From Strobilurus pachycystidiatus (Eukaryota > Basidiomycota > Agaricomycetes > Agaricales > Physalacriaceae): a DNA stretch of 64,000 nucleotides. Made by a program: the position numbers and the translations under genes. Below, piece after piece: positions 9,677 through 20,877 of the stretch. Below the pieces are notes generated by a model. The model was given only the letters and a program-made list of their open reading frames with translations, was not told where the DNA came from and made no database searches. The stretch covers positions 1,178,001-1,242,000 of the forward strand of contig JAHLMK010000008.1 in NCBI GenBank assembly GCA_019915135.1, given 5' to 3'. Every line of letters starts with the position of its first letter. Position 1 is the first letter of the stretch.

Positions 9677-12086
9677 TCATTGCTTTCGAATTCGCTTCGC
9701 GAGCTGCTTCGCGGTCTTCGGTGTGGGTTCCAACCCTGGTACCAGCCCAATCTCGCCTTCACCTTTCTCTCCCTTGATCCGCCTCATCCCAGTGTTTACG
9801 AGCGGATCTAACGTCACCAACAACGGCAGTTCATAGTTGTCCGTCTCGACCTGACTGACCAGGGGCACTCCCCAAGCCGAAATGTTCCTCCCAGGTCGGC
9901 CTGACGCTTTCTTTGCTGCGGCAACTAAGTGGCAATCTACCTTCCGCCCAACAGGAGCCCTGGTCGCTGATCGGCGGTCATTTGGCAAAGGTGTAGTCGC
10001 TGCAGGGGAAGATGCTTGCGGTGTCCCAGGAAGTGCTAAGGAAGGAGACGGTGCATGGGGTGGAGGTTTGATATCGGGAGGAGGAGGAGAATCAACCATC
10101 GGAGTGAGGTCAGTGGAGGGTGGTGATGGCACTTGAAGGCTGGGAGTCGCATCCCGAGTAAGAGCTTCGCCTAGTGGTGCCTCCAGCTGCGGTGATGGTT
10201 GCCGCGTGCTAGGTTGCGATTTCTTTGAACGCATTGCGGGTCTCTTCGCCACTCGAGGCGGTTTGACACTCGACCGCCTGGTTTGTATGTGTACGTCTTG
10301 CTCGGCGTGTGGTGCGGCCGATACATGTGGCTCTGCAATGGGATCTGTCTTGGGTATCTTTGTCGGCGAAGTGGGTATGTTGTCGTCTTGGCTTTCCGCT
10401 TTGCGCTTCGACGAGGGTGTAGGTGGACCAGGGGGCGGCGGAGGAAAAGGCCCATCGAAGACGGGGGGTGTATCTGCCTTTCGGCGTTTGGGACTTTCTT
10501 TGGCACGATGAGGATTCAGAGCATAAGCGGAATGGGAATGGGAGAGGGGAGATGGCAGTGGCGGTGGCGGTAATGGGAAAGATCCAGAATTGGCCGGTTC
10601 CTCCTCGTCGGCTATTGCGCGCATGAAGGATGGAGGCTCGGTGGCGCGTCGGAAGGTCTCTAGTTCAGGTGGTGGTAGTTCGGTCGGGGCCGAGGGAGGA
10701 GAGGGAACGCGACGAGTGGCAACATCAGGTTGATGGGCATCAAATGTCTTTGACTCGGTCTCCCCTGTATATGGTGGTATAGTCTGCGTTGGAACCATAC
10801 GAATTCTGAATGTCAGTCCTGTGGGTTCGGGATCTCGAATTTCAGATACGGTAGCGAGGGGTGTATCAGCCTTGAGTCTCGAAATTTTCCGAGCTTTTGG
10901 TTTCGAGGCTTCGGGTTTCTTCGTCTGGCCGTCTTTCTTCAGGGAAATCTTTTTCTTGCCCTTCTTGGGCGGTTCCTCCACATAAGTGTCGTTGTCGTGG
11001 TCCACCTCTGCATCATCCAAAACGTCATTGTAGTCTGAATCGGCAGTTTCCAGGTGCTCGAGATACTGAGTCGCGTCGGTGGACTGAATCTGGATCTCTT
11101 CCGAAGCGTACACGCTCGCAGCGTCTTCCGTAGATGACCTTGGCATTGTCGTGAAGGATGAGGCGTTCGATGGGCCACCGTGGTTGCGCCGCGCAGGAGA
11201 CATCGTAGACCCGGTGTTTCTCTTCCTTTGTGTCACTGACAGAGACGCTTTCAGTCGCCTCTGAAGCTTCCAGGCAACTGCCAACATCTGTCCCCGCCGT
11301 CGTTCTCCTTCACGTGTATCAGCAACGCCGGTAGTGAGAAGGCGTTTCGTGATGGACGAGGCATCACGGTCCTCCGGCTCCTCGATTGGAGTACCGTGAA
11401 AGTAGCTCGGATCGAGAGAGAGAAAAGAGGTGCTGTCTATGGACGCAAGCTGCTCTATCCGCGAGTCGAGGTGATACTGCTTGTTCTGGAGGCGCTCTAT
11501 GTCGCGTAGACGTGTAGCCTTCTCTTTCCGCTCCCACTTCTTGTGGCGTTTGGCATAAGCGGCGTCCGAGGTATCGTCAATTCCCTAGAACAACAGATGA
11601 AGTTGCGGTGCATCTAGTACGGAGAGACCAACCTTGTCATCGTGCAGTTCGGCAATGTACGGGCTGTGTATCACGACATTGGGTCCCACACGCTCAAACT
11701 CGGGTGTCTCGACCTGTTGTTGATTTCGGTACGACTCGATAACCTCGGGGCGATCAAAATAGCCTTGGTGGATGTTACTTTTGACCAAAGGCTCATTTAT
11801 CTTTTGATGGGCCGGAAGGATGTCTTTGCTCGTGTGGAAGCTGAAGACGGTGTCACTGGCGATCAACGGTCCCTGGACCTCTAAGTACATGCAAATCATT
11901 GGTGGTGGCGTTGCAAAGGATGATAGAGAACGTACCCTCCCGTCTCATTTCTTCAAGTATGATTTGGTCGATTTCATTCCCGATACTGACGGTGGTCTGT
12001 CCGCGTCGCAGCCGCTGGGCGCGTTGCACGCCGTTTTTCTTGCCATTATCCGTGCCAGGCGCGGCAGATGAGGATCCCGAGGCCAT
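9677..12086 (-). CDS. PEHE-like domain chromatin protein (SAS4/MSL1-type HAT scaffold candidate)
   Basis: Three parts join in frame. Exon 1 (from ATG 12086) reads MASGSSSAAPGTDNGKK and continues to EEMRRE. The next exon (about 11884-11633) contains VIHSPYIAELHDDK. The last exon runs to 9677. The segment DTSDAAYAKRHKKWERKEK followed by LRDIERLQ resembles the PEHE domain core (D-S-D-x-x-Y/F-x-x-RH-x-K...E-K-R...D-x-x-R) found in MSL1, NSL1 and Sas4-like proteins, which scaffold MYST-type histone acetyltransferases. The remaining 450 residues are Pro/Ser-rich with basic patches (GKKKISLKK, SSKRKAE) and predicted disordered, as usual for nuclear regulators. Family assignment rests on this one motif and is moderate. 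The intron at about 11632-11585 starts with GTTGGT. Confidence 0.6.
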
Positions 12087-12285
12087 ATTGACTGAGCCTT
12101 TCCTCGGTGTTTTATGTAGCAGACAGCCCGAGAGCGGCGGCGACGACAAGAGGACAGACAGACGAGCTTTTTGGGCTGAGAGACGCGAGATGGCTGCTGA
12201 GGACAAGCAACTTGGCCACAACAAGACATTTTGGCGCCGATCTCGGCTTGACTACCTACGCACAACGTGCACTATTTCCTTGCCT

Positions 12286-12808
12286 TCACTCGACAAATGT
12301 CCAACCATCCTCCTTCAACGCATCCACTGCAGTTTTCAATTTCTCTTGCGGCACCAGTACGTAGTCGGTGTTCCTGCAGCAACGCTCAGAAATAACACAA
12401 GGCATGAACCCAGATCATCTTTTCCTCACCATGTTGACACCACGAATACGGGCACCTTCGCTTCCTTCAATGGGGCAGTGAAGCTGGCGATGACTCCAGT
12501 CAGCTCTACGGTGCGTTTTCAATACAATATCCAGCATGCGCATCAACGTCTGACATGCCAAATTCCATAGGACCGGCCATCTTGATGCATCGCCAAACAC
12601 TGTTCTCTATGAAGCTCTCGGGCATTCCGTCGTATGCCTCTCCCACCACCGACACCTCCTCTGGTGTACGCGTCACAGAGAGCACGCCTCCCCCGCCTGC
12701 ATCCATGTTCGCCAACAATCGCGCGTCAACAGCTGCATGCTTCACCACAAAGAAGTTCTTCTCCCACACCCTCAGATGCAAGCATGGATGGTCCATCGGC
12801 GGAGGCAT
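12286..12808 (-). CDS. ACT-domain protein of the CASTOR-like (ACT_7) family
   Basis: A small protein of about 130 residues from three exons. Exon 1 from ATG 12808 carries VVGEAYDGMPESF and WRCIKMAGPMEFG. Exon 2 reads ELTGVIASFTAPLKEAKVPV then FVVSTW. Exon 3 reads NTDYVLVPQEKLKTAV and ends GWTFVE at the TGA 12286-12288. This is the classic pattern of ACT_7 domains (WRxxRVEGPLDFSLTGVLAS..LAxAxIPIFxxSTFxTDYVLV), the fold that binds amino acids in CASTOR1 and in aspartate kinases. The ligand is unknown. Intron 1 (12558-12506, 53 nt) must use a GC donor (G|GCATGT), because the nearby GT puts exon 2 into a wrong frame. The intron after STW splits the Trp codon. A role in amino-acid sensing is inference from the fold. 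Confidence 0.8.
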
Positions 12809-12935
12809 GACTGGAGACTTCTTGTGTCGATGTAGTCCTCAAGATGTTCTGACAAATATGTTTCCTATCCCATTCTTTTACAAACAGTTTCATTTTTACT
12901 CAGGTTACATACGGTTCAGAACTGAACGATTCTAC

Positions 12936-15184
12936 TTAGGTGGACACGATGGCCAAGGTGTAGTCCTGAGTGTGACTGGATCCAGTGTAGACAGTATACA
13001 CAGTCTGACCACTCGGTGTGCCATCGCTCGTCCAGGCTGTCGATCCTCCCGAGGCCAACAGCAAGTCGCTACCAGATGTCACCTGTTCCAATAGTCAGCC
13101 GCGATAACATGTAAGCATCTAATTTTCTCCAAGACGTACAGCAGAGAACGATGTCAAAGTCACTCCGCTTCCACAGGCGAAGGTTCCACTGCTAACACCA
13201 CAGTTACCCTTCGAAGAGGTCATGGTGAAGCTGGATGTCGTTCCGCTGATAGTATAGGTGGCCAGTGTCTGTGTCGACCATGTGCCTGCGGAAAGAAGGC
13301 CGCCAACAGCCGTGCTGGACTGTAAGGCCACAATGGTCGCTTTCGAGGGAAGGGACCCAGATGTCTAAAACACAACGCGAAGAAAGTCAGCCCCAAAATC
13401 GGCGAGTGTACAACAAGCTGCGTACGCCGGTACCGGTAGAGCCACCCTTCAAGCGAACAACGGAATCAGTTTGCGAAACCAAAAGGTGGGTATCTCTTTG
13501 GACTACTCACGGAGGTCGTCTAGAAAATAGTCAGTTCAGCATTCAGATCCTCAATTAGGTGTCAACACTGACCGTGGTCGTAGCTGTGGAGCCTGATTTT
13601 GGTGTATACTTGATTCCCGATGTCGGACATGTCCCAGATGCTGGGGCAGCTATCAGCTCAAAAGATCAGTGGCGTTCAGGATCATAGATAGATGATTATA
13701 CAGATGGGGACGAATTTTCCATCGAGGAGGCTGCCCTCAAGGTGAAAGTACCTAAGCCCACGATGAATCTGCAACTGAGTTTCGTTTATAGTGGACGTAC
13801 CAGTAGATCTGGTTCAGGCTGCTACTGGAGCAGTATATGGCTGGGGTGTAGCCCTACACGAATTCAGCAACGTCCAACACAACCCCGGGGAAAAGCTTAC
13901 TCCGGACGCGCTTTTGAGTGCAGCGAGGATGGTAGCGGAAGTATATGTCGCACTGGAACTGGGTACAATTCCCGCGTTAGCCAGCCAGGTGTAGGTGGGC
14001 AGTGTCTGTTGTTTGGTAGTCAATAATGATTCATGTCTAGTGTCGCCGAAATACCTTGAATAGTGCGACAACTTGCTGGAAAAACGCCACAGCCTACAAA
14101 GTGTGAATTTCGGGGCCAAAGCAAGGCCGTGGCAGACGTACCTCTGCGCCCTTTGCGCTTCCGCTTGGGAGGCAGGTTGTCTTCAATGTTGAGTAACATG
14201 TCCCGTGGACAGCCCACTCATGCTCATAGAACGTCTCGTCTTTTTTTTGAATTGGGAGGAAGATGAGGGCCAGGCGGGAGGGGAGAAGGGGGAGGGAAGG
14301 GAAAGCAGAGTGACAGCAGAATAAAAGTAAAAGCATTACACCACGTCAAATCACAAATTCACCAAGAACCCACAAACCAGAGCGTACCTGAACCGGCATT
14401 GTTTTTCCAGTACTACGGCCATCTAGTGAGACTGTGGCATTCAAGACACTCGAGATGCTCTCTTACCGTTTGCATGTAAGCAAGCGTATCGCTAGCTCCT
14501 TGGGCAGTCAACAACTAATATCGTCCATTCACTGTTAGGGTGTCGATACCAGTCCACGATGACATGAACTCACGCTGCCTATTCCTGTGTAGGCTCCTAT
14601 TACCCAGCATATCAGCGCGGGAAAAAGAAGCATTAAACGTTTCATACGGCTCGAATCGCAACTCTCATCGTATGAGAGATCGCAGCTAGGGCAAATAGGT
14701 CAGTCATACGACAGATTCCAAGGCGCGTAAAACCGACTGGTCCGGCCAAAGCCCTGCGAGCCCGAATATCAATACACGAGCACAGGGATCCGACAGCGAG
14801 TATAATTACCATGAATGGTCCAGCTATCGGTCGGTCCTGTTGATGGATTCGTGTCCCAAAACTAAGAATAGTGGCCGTCACGGGGGGAAGCTGCGTTCGT
14901 CTAAGTCGAGAACTTGCCTGCGTCTGAACAAGAAGGCCCTGTGTTCAATCAGCATCAGCGATATGGCGTGGATGAATGGGGCTGGAGGAACACACTCCGG
15001 GAGACTCGAAGCAGCAGAGGTTGGAAACGGAGGAGGTATTCGTGCAAGAGGCAGTGGTAGAAGTGCATCCAGACGAAAGAGCGAGAGCTCTGTCCATCAG
15101 ATTCATGGACTGGCCAGGATAGTATGGCGAGGCGGCGACAAGGCCAGCCACAGCTACATAGAGAACGGGGGCAAAGGTATGCAT
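12936..15184 (-). CDS. Secreted ribonuclease T2
   Basis: Acid endoribonuclease of the RNase T2 (Rh/T2/S) family, cutting RNA through 2',3'-cyclic phosphate. The ATG at 15184 starts a signal peptide (MHTFAPVLYVAVAGLVAA). The mature part has the paired-cysteine start SVSNLCCFESPG, catalytic segment CAS1 (SWTIHGLWPD, interrupted by an intron right after the HG) and CAS2 (FYEHEWAVHGTC), then CYSTLKTTCLPSGSAKGAE and LPTYTWLANAGI. The C-terminal exons (13331-12936) encode a Ser/Thr/Gly-rich extension ending YTLAIVST at the TAA 12936-12938, as in other fungal T2 enzymes. At least eight short introns are needed, one of them (14917-14862) with the GC donor CAG|GCAAGT. A TATA-like ATTTAA lies about 60 bp upstream. 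Confidence 0.92.
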
Positions 15185-15238
15185 GTCGGGCGATAGGGAC
15201 TTGCGGGCACAAGGACCTGGTGCGGTGGAATGGGAGAC

Positions 15239-15248
15239 CTTAAATGCT
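15239..15248 (-). promoter_or_regulatory. TATA-like element of the RNase T2 gene
   Basis: Reading on the minus strand is GCATTTAAGG, 55-64 bp upstream of the RNase T2 ATG at 15184. It is a plausible but weak TATA match. Confidence 0.35.
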
Positions 15249-15406
15249 CAGACAAAGCCACTCAACCACCTGCGGTAGCCGAGAAGAAGCAGATTCGCGA
15301 CGCGTGCATCCTACAAGTCAACCTATGAGATAAGAGCAAGACACACGTTGTTCATTGACGGATAGCGAACGTTACTAGATGGTGACCGTATGGTTCTTTG
15401 AACCTG

Positions 15407-15437
15407 GTTCGCGACACCATGAGTTCGCGACACCATG
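15407..15437. repeat. Two-copy direct repeat, 16 bp period
   Basis: GTTCGCGACACCATG occurs twice, separated by one A. It lies about 220-250 bp upstream of the RNase T2 start. It could be a duplicated factor site or a small replication slip. Confidence 0.8.
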
Positions 15438-15697
15438 CTTTGCTGCGCAGGCTCCTGACTTATAGAGTCCATGCCATCATGTGAGGACACGCCTCAAGTT
15501 TCAACGTGTTTTCCTCAGAAAACCAATATACTTTTTATAGCTCGTTTTACGCGTAAAGTTGTGCAAGCCGATTGATTATACATAGTACATCGTGGAAGGT
15601 GAGCGCCGACCTGTAACTAGTCGTGAAAATAATACGTTGGGTAGGCCCATTCCATTTATATAACCCGTAGAAAGCAACGAGGCGCAAATGAATCAGA

Positions 15698-18600
15698 TCA
15701 TCCACAGAATTCGTTCGCTGGGCAACCAATAGCGGTTCCGTATCCGCTGCCGCCGTCGACACCAATGACAGCAAGAAGTGCCTGGAAGACACCGCCGAGA
15801 CCCTCCCCTGCGAGCAGACCAGCCTATTCATCGAATTAGAAGTGAACTGAGGACAAAAGAAAATACTCACTCCAATGGCGAACATGTACATGTCAAACGA
15901 AATGGGGCTACGCCTCTTCCAAAGCCAGTTGAAAACAGCGCCGAAGGCCCTAAGAGATGATGAGGATACGGTGCACCAACAAGCAGAGTACATGGACGCA
16001 CATGGCAATGGGATAATATGTTTGGGGGACAACGAAGCCAAGACCGACCGAGTTCTATGCGAACAATTGGTAAATCGTTGATGGTACTTGTTGAACCTGC
16101 TTACCCAGTTAGGCATATAGTGCCAGTATTTCTTCGGTATCCATAGGTGCTGCATCATACATGAGACGCCTGATTCAAGGTGTTCGTGCTACGCATTGAG
16201 CATACCTTGACGGCGACGCAAATCATGGAGAAGATACCGAGAGCGATGGCAGTATAACCAGAAGACGCAGGTACGGCTAGTTGACTGGTCAGCAGGTATG
16301 CGATGTGATGCAACGATAGTCTTACGGAGTTTTGGAGCAGTCACAGCAGTGGCGACAGCAGCCCAGGCAGCGACTGACGGAGCTCCATATGTGCATTGAC
16401 CTACGGAATGATATCAGTAACTGTAACCTGCACTCCATTAACATAGGCCCGTACCATCAGCAGGTGGATAGAGGATACAGGGCGTCGCCTTGGTGAACAA
16501 AATGAAAAGCCCGGTGTTCAAGAAGACAGCGACGATTGAACCAATCAGCTGCGCGATGAACTGATTCTTAGGCTTGGCCCCGAGAAGGTAACCAGTCTTG
16601 AGATCGCCAGTCATATCCGAGGCCTGAGCGGCAGATCCTGCTGAAACGACACCAGCAGACAGATTGAAAGTTTGTGCGGGTTGCAAGGACATGCCACTTC
16701 CTTTGGCGATACCACCAAAGATAAGTTGTGAGGCCTAATATGATGAATTGAGTTTAGCTTCAGCAAGGTCGACCCAGAGCATATGCTCACCTTAGCGACA
16801 GTGGAAACGGGGTTGATGTCGGTTTGGCCGGAAGATTGAACGCCTATGAAAGAGAAGAAGAAACCCAAAATAAGAGCGAGAAGGGCCTCTCCGACGTTCA
16901 TGTTGAATTTCGTAGCCAAAATGGCACATGACATGACTGTGGATATGAAAACACCAGTTCCCCACCACGAGAAGGGGATTCGGTCCTCCATGGGAGTGCG
17001 GTCCTCGTCGTCATCTGCGAGTTCTGTTCTGTGGGTGAAGGACTTCTTGAGGGCATTCAGGTCGAAGCTAAAGCTGCTAGCGTTCACCCTGAGGCTTTTC
17101 ATGGCGGGGATTAAGCTGAACATCACATCGGCGAAAGAGTACAACAACATCATGAGGACACCGGGCCACAACAGCCAGTAGCGGGGCGAAGGGTGTTGGG
17201 AGTAAAAATCGGGATTGTGGAAAGTCAGTCCCGCGTATGACCAGATTTCCGGGAAGGTATCGGGGTAGGGCTGAACGCCAAAGGCAAGGCCATTCTTCAC
17301 GATAGACGGAGCAACTGCAATCAAACGTGAGCAGTTTTTTTGCATCTTTCGCTATGAACTCACTGATTCCCCAGGCGAGGATGGTACCTCCCACTACCAA
17401 ACAGTTATTCCCAGAGCAAACGCAAAACCTAGGCAAGACTTACAGTAACTGAAACTAGCATTGATACCAGACAGCATTCCAGCTCCGAAGAAAGCGGGAG
17501 TGACTAGGAAATGTTGAGAATCGACAGGCTGACGAGACAAAAGTACGCACATTCGAGCCACCAGCCATAGTTCTCCAATGCGATGATACTTGTGAAGCCG
17601 ATTCGAGACAAGGTCCAACCGATGTGCCAGTCGTAGATCTAAAGGCCAATTGTAAAACACTAGATCCAGCATATGACATTCACCCACCAAACCAGGAGCA
17701 TAGCCAGTCATAACTTTATAAACGAAAGTGATCGCGAAAGAAATCATAAGTCCCAGTGACTTCTTCTTCGCAATCTCTTCGCCATTCTTTCCATGATGGA
17801 GGGAACGGATAGTGAAGGCCTGAAGAGACATGAGCAAACGTGCCATTTCAGAGTGGGAGACACGGCGTACAGTAGCCGCAGGCGTGGGGAAAGTCAGCTT
17901 CTGCATGATAATGTAGTATCGGCGAAGCGGGATGACGAAGAACACGCCGAAGAAACCAGCGCAAACCGTCAGGGCAACGAGTTTGCCAAAGTCGTGTTGA
18001 GGGAATTCAGACAGCAAGCCAAGACGATACATAGCCGGGACGGCGCTGACGAACAGGATACCCAATCCACCAGAGGCCGTGGCAGCGCTGTGCATGTCAT
18101 GAGTTACAGATGTGTGAAGGGTGTATCATACATACCTTTGAACCGTACAGTTTTCCTTGGGTCCGAAGGACCCGCCGAAGAATCTACCGAGCAGTCCGGA
18201 CTCGGGGACCGCCTTCGAAATGGATTTCAGGATCGCATAACCAAAGATGGCCTGTGAGAGGGGAGATTTGCATCAGTACGGAGTGATAGGCGGGCCGCGG
18301 GTGATTGGCACATCATCAATGGCGGGAGGATATCAGTGATACTCACGCCAAACAGTTGTGGACCGAAAGTGAAGCCTGTCTTCAGGCCCAAGTATATGTT
18401 GGATGCTCCGACTAAACGACGGAGATGAGTGATACGTCAGGTCATGGGAAGATGGATGCGCACCAATCGCCCCAAGAACGCAGCCGACCACGATGGCACT
18501 GTTGATAGTGAGCAACAGTCCCAACGAGGGCGTAGATGCTTACCGGACGGTGAGCTGGTGAGTCTCCTCGGGCTCGTTGGGATCGACCGGGAATGGCTTG

Positions 18601-18808
18601 GTGCTAGCGAAAAGTCAAATGATGAGAGTAGCTACAAAGAACACAAGTATTGGGCGTACACGTCGTGGTCATCCATCATCTCCATCTCAAAGTCGTTGTC
18701 GACATGGCTGCCAGTGCTCGTCTCGTGAAGACCACCCTTCTCGTTGTCATACGAGTGGGAGGCCGAGGGTGACTTCTTGAGCGGGACGCTGTCGATTTCT
18801 GTGGACAT
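15698..18808 (-). CDS. OPT-family oligopeptide transporter
   Basis: Proton-coupled importer of the oligopeptide transporter (OPT/YSL) superfamily, in the plasma or an internal membrane, carrying small peptides or metal-chelate peptides. The protein starts MSTEIDSVPLKKSPSAS (ATG 18808), has a cytosolic acidic N-terminus with the EETHQLTVR segment typical of the family (about 18580-18560), then many hydrophobic segments such as INSAIVVGCVLGAIG and FAVGFGITVYKVMTGYAPG-like stretches, and ends with the family C-terminus GAGLLAGEGLGGVFQALLAV, TAIGCPANEFCG at the TGA 15698-15700. About ten short introns interrupt it. Those near the end I placed at the GTGCGT donor after PIAM and the GTGAGT donor after DMYMFAIG. 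The substrate cannot be told from the sequence. A TATA box lies 61-70 bp upstream. Confidence 0.92.
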
Positions 18809-19143
18809 TGCCGCAACAAAGGCGAGATGAACGGTCGCACGAAGGAGTCAGGTCCCATACAGCCATCCTTTTATATAGCACGGCGCCAAGAGCCATATCA
18901 TAATGGGTGTCGTGTGGTTCTCAGCTGAATCCATGTGGTGCACCTCCATCAATATTAACCGGGCCATTTACCGCAAGGATCATGGATCAATACTATTAAT
19001 AACTTAGTTTCAACGGTAAGTAAGTATGACCCAGGTGTTACGACCATACGAGGGAATAGACCTCGCATTCGCCAGAGTGCCTATATTGTACTCTACTTTT
19101 TCACACCCGTACAGATATGCTCTTCTAGGAAGGACTCGTCGTG
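18809..19143. other. Intergenic: OPT promoter and NAF1 3' flank
   Basis: 335 bp between two minus-strand genes. Apart from the TATA box of the OPT gene I see AT-rich sequence (18960-19020) and no coding segment. Confidence 0.6.
18869..18878 (-). promoter_or_regulatory. TATA box of the OPT transporter gene
   Basis: The minus strand reads CTATATAAAA, a near-consensus TATA box 61-70 bp upstream of the ATG at 18808. TATA promoters in fungi are enriched in regulated, nutrient-responsive genes, which fits a peptide transporter. Confidence 0.6.
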
Positions 19144-20823
19144 CTACGATGGCCCACCGTGCGTTGGACCCGTGCCCCAGTTGGGACTCCAGGACTGGTT
19201 CGGAGGAGGCTCCTGGTACTGGTTGACATAACCCATCCCAAAGAATCGAGGATTGATGTGTGGCTGCACCATAGCATGTTGCATATGTTGGTTGACCTGC
19301 CAATTCCGAAGGTTTGAATTGAATTGGAATGACTCAAACGTAGGGTGAGATGGGTCGTAGTGGGATGGGTAGTTGGCGGCCATATGCTGAACCTCCTGAC
19401 CTTGCATCGATCCTGGGTGGAGCGCATGCATCGCCGGAGGGCCTCCCCGCCCGCGGCCTCTGCCTCTGCCACGATTTCTTCCGCGTCGGTCCTTATACTG
19501 TGGTCGGCGTGCAGTGTCCACATGCTGACTTGGTGCGTGATCGAGGTGCTCTCCCGAAGCTGGCCCCCCCTGGAGCGCAGAAGGATCGTGTCCAAATGCG
19601 TCAGCGTACGGATCATCGTCGTAAGGTATAGGCGCTGGTCTAGACGGAAGTGTATCCGCGCCGCCATACGGTACCTCATCGTAGACGCTGTTGGTGCCGA
19701 ATGCATCTGTCATGGGCGTTCCATGCCTTGAGCTAGACGCTACTGACCCCTCACGAAGTCCGCGTCGGCTGGAGAAGATATGAGCATTTTTTTCTGCTTG
19801 TACGGGCACAAGGACCTACGCTAGCTTGGAATTTCTCTTGAATTCGGCCTCGGCCTCATCGTCAGAGAACTCGAGTTCGTAATCCGCCGGTTCCTCGTCA
19901 TATACATTGCTAGCATCGCTGCCTCGCAATCGATGCAGTTCCCTGAGAGGTACGAAATGACTCCGAGCAGGAACGTGAAAAACAGGTCGACAGGGCTGGA
20001 CCTTTTCTGTGTCGAGAGGATAAGAATCATTGAACTTGACTTGATAGTACGGCTGTGCCGTGGGTCCGAATGTTTCATAAATCTATAGCAGAGATAAGGA
20101 CGATGTCGGCGGATGCGGGGAAGTGAAACTGACATAACCTAACACTTTTCGGTCTTCGAACACGAGGAGGGTGTCGCTATCTAAGGCGTTTTGGGCCCGA
20201 TCCAAACTGGAGGATGGGACGCCCTTGACAATGACGACCTTGTCCAGTATATTGGCGACTTCGCCGACCTTTTCAAGCACCTCTGACGCGCCGACTTCCT
20301 CCACCTCGGGAATGGCTATTTCGGAGTCAAGGACCTCGTGTTGAGACGTGTAATAGGACTGTGATTGAACGGCAGGGCCACGCTCTCCATCTTCATCAAA
20401 ATCATTGCTATCAACCTCGGTCTTTCCGCGAGGTGGATCGGCCTCCGATCCACTGGAATCGTCGCTGCTCGAGTCGGAATCGGAGTCTTCAGGCTCTGCG
20501 CTATGATTTCTGATTTAACACGGGCGAATACATTGGTAGAAAACATACGGTAAATTGCGCTGTGCGGGCTCCGATACGGACGCAGAGCCGCTAGACACGG
20601 CGTTGCTTTCATCATCTTTGACCATCAAGACGTCAACAATCTCGTCTTCGCTTGCATACTCGCTGCCAGAACTGTCAATGTTGTCCTCCTCCTCGTCATT
20701 GGTATGCGGTCCTGGTCTTGATGCCACAGACTGGCTTTTGGGCGACGGCTCAATGACACCTAGTAGGCTCTGGATGAGCAAGAGGTCCGCCGGTAGGAGG
20801 CTCGGAGCCTTGAACGAGTCCAT
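19144..20823 (-). CDS. NAF1: H/ACA RNP assembly factor NAF1
   Basis: Nuclear assembly factor that holds the Cbf5/dyskerin-Nop10-Nhp2 core before Gar1 replaces it, needed to make H/ACA snoRNPs that guide pseudouridylation. The N-terminus (MDSFKAPSLLPADLLLIQSL) is followed by a Ser/Asp/Glu-rich acidic stretch, then the Gar1/Naf1 beta-barrel: VANILDKVVIVKGVPSSSL, DSDTLLVFEDRKVLGY, followed after an intron by IYETFGPTAQPYYQVKFN. The C-terminal half has a GRGRGRGRGG box and a Tyr/Gln/Pro-rich tail, as in other Naf1 proteins. The stop is TAG at 19144. Start codons of NAF1 and the mitochondrial EF-Ts gene are only 54 bp apart on opposite strands. Confidence 0.92.
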
Positions 20824-20877
20824 TGCATCAAAGCAGGAAGGAAAAGAAATTATTTGACGGTCACAGCGGTCACGCGC
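20824..20877. promoter_or_regulatory. Shared 54 bp divergent promoter (NAF1 / EF-Ts)
   Basis: Only 54 bp lie between the two ATGs. The stretch is A-rich (AAAGAAATTATTT) with no TATA box. Both 5' leaders must be extremely short or overlap the neighbouring gene. Confidence 0.55.

Larger units (their letters stand above)
15185..15697. other. Intergenic: RNase T2 promoter and OPT 3' flank, with a short tandem repeat
   Basis: 513 bp between two minus-strand genes. It holds the TATA-like element of the RNase gene near 15239-15248 and a perfect two-copy direct repeat of GTTCGCGACACCATG (15407-15421 and 15423-15437). No coding segment is evident. Confidence 0.6.
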
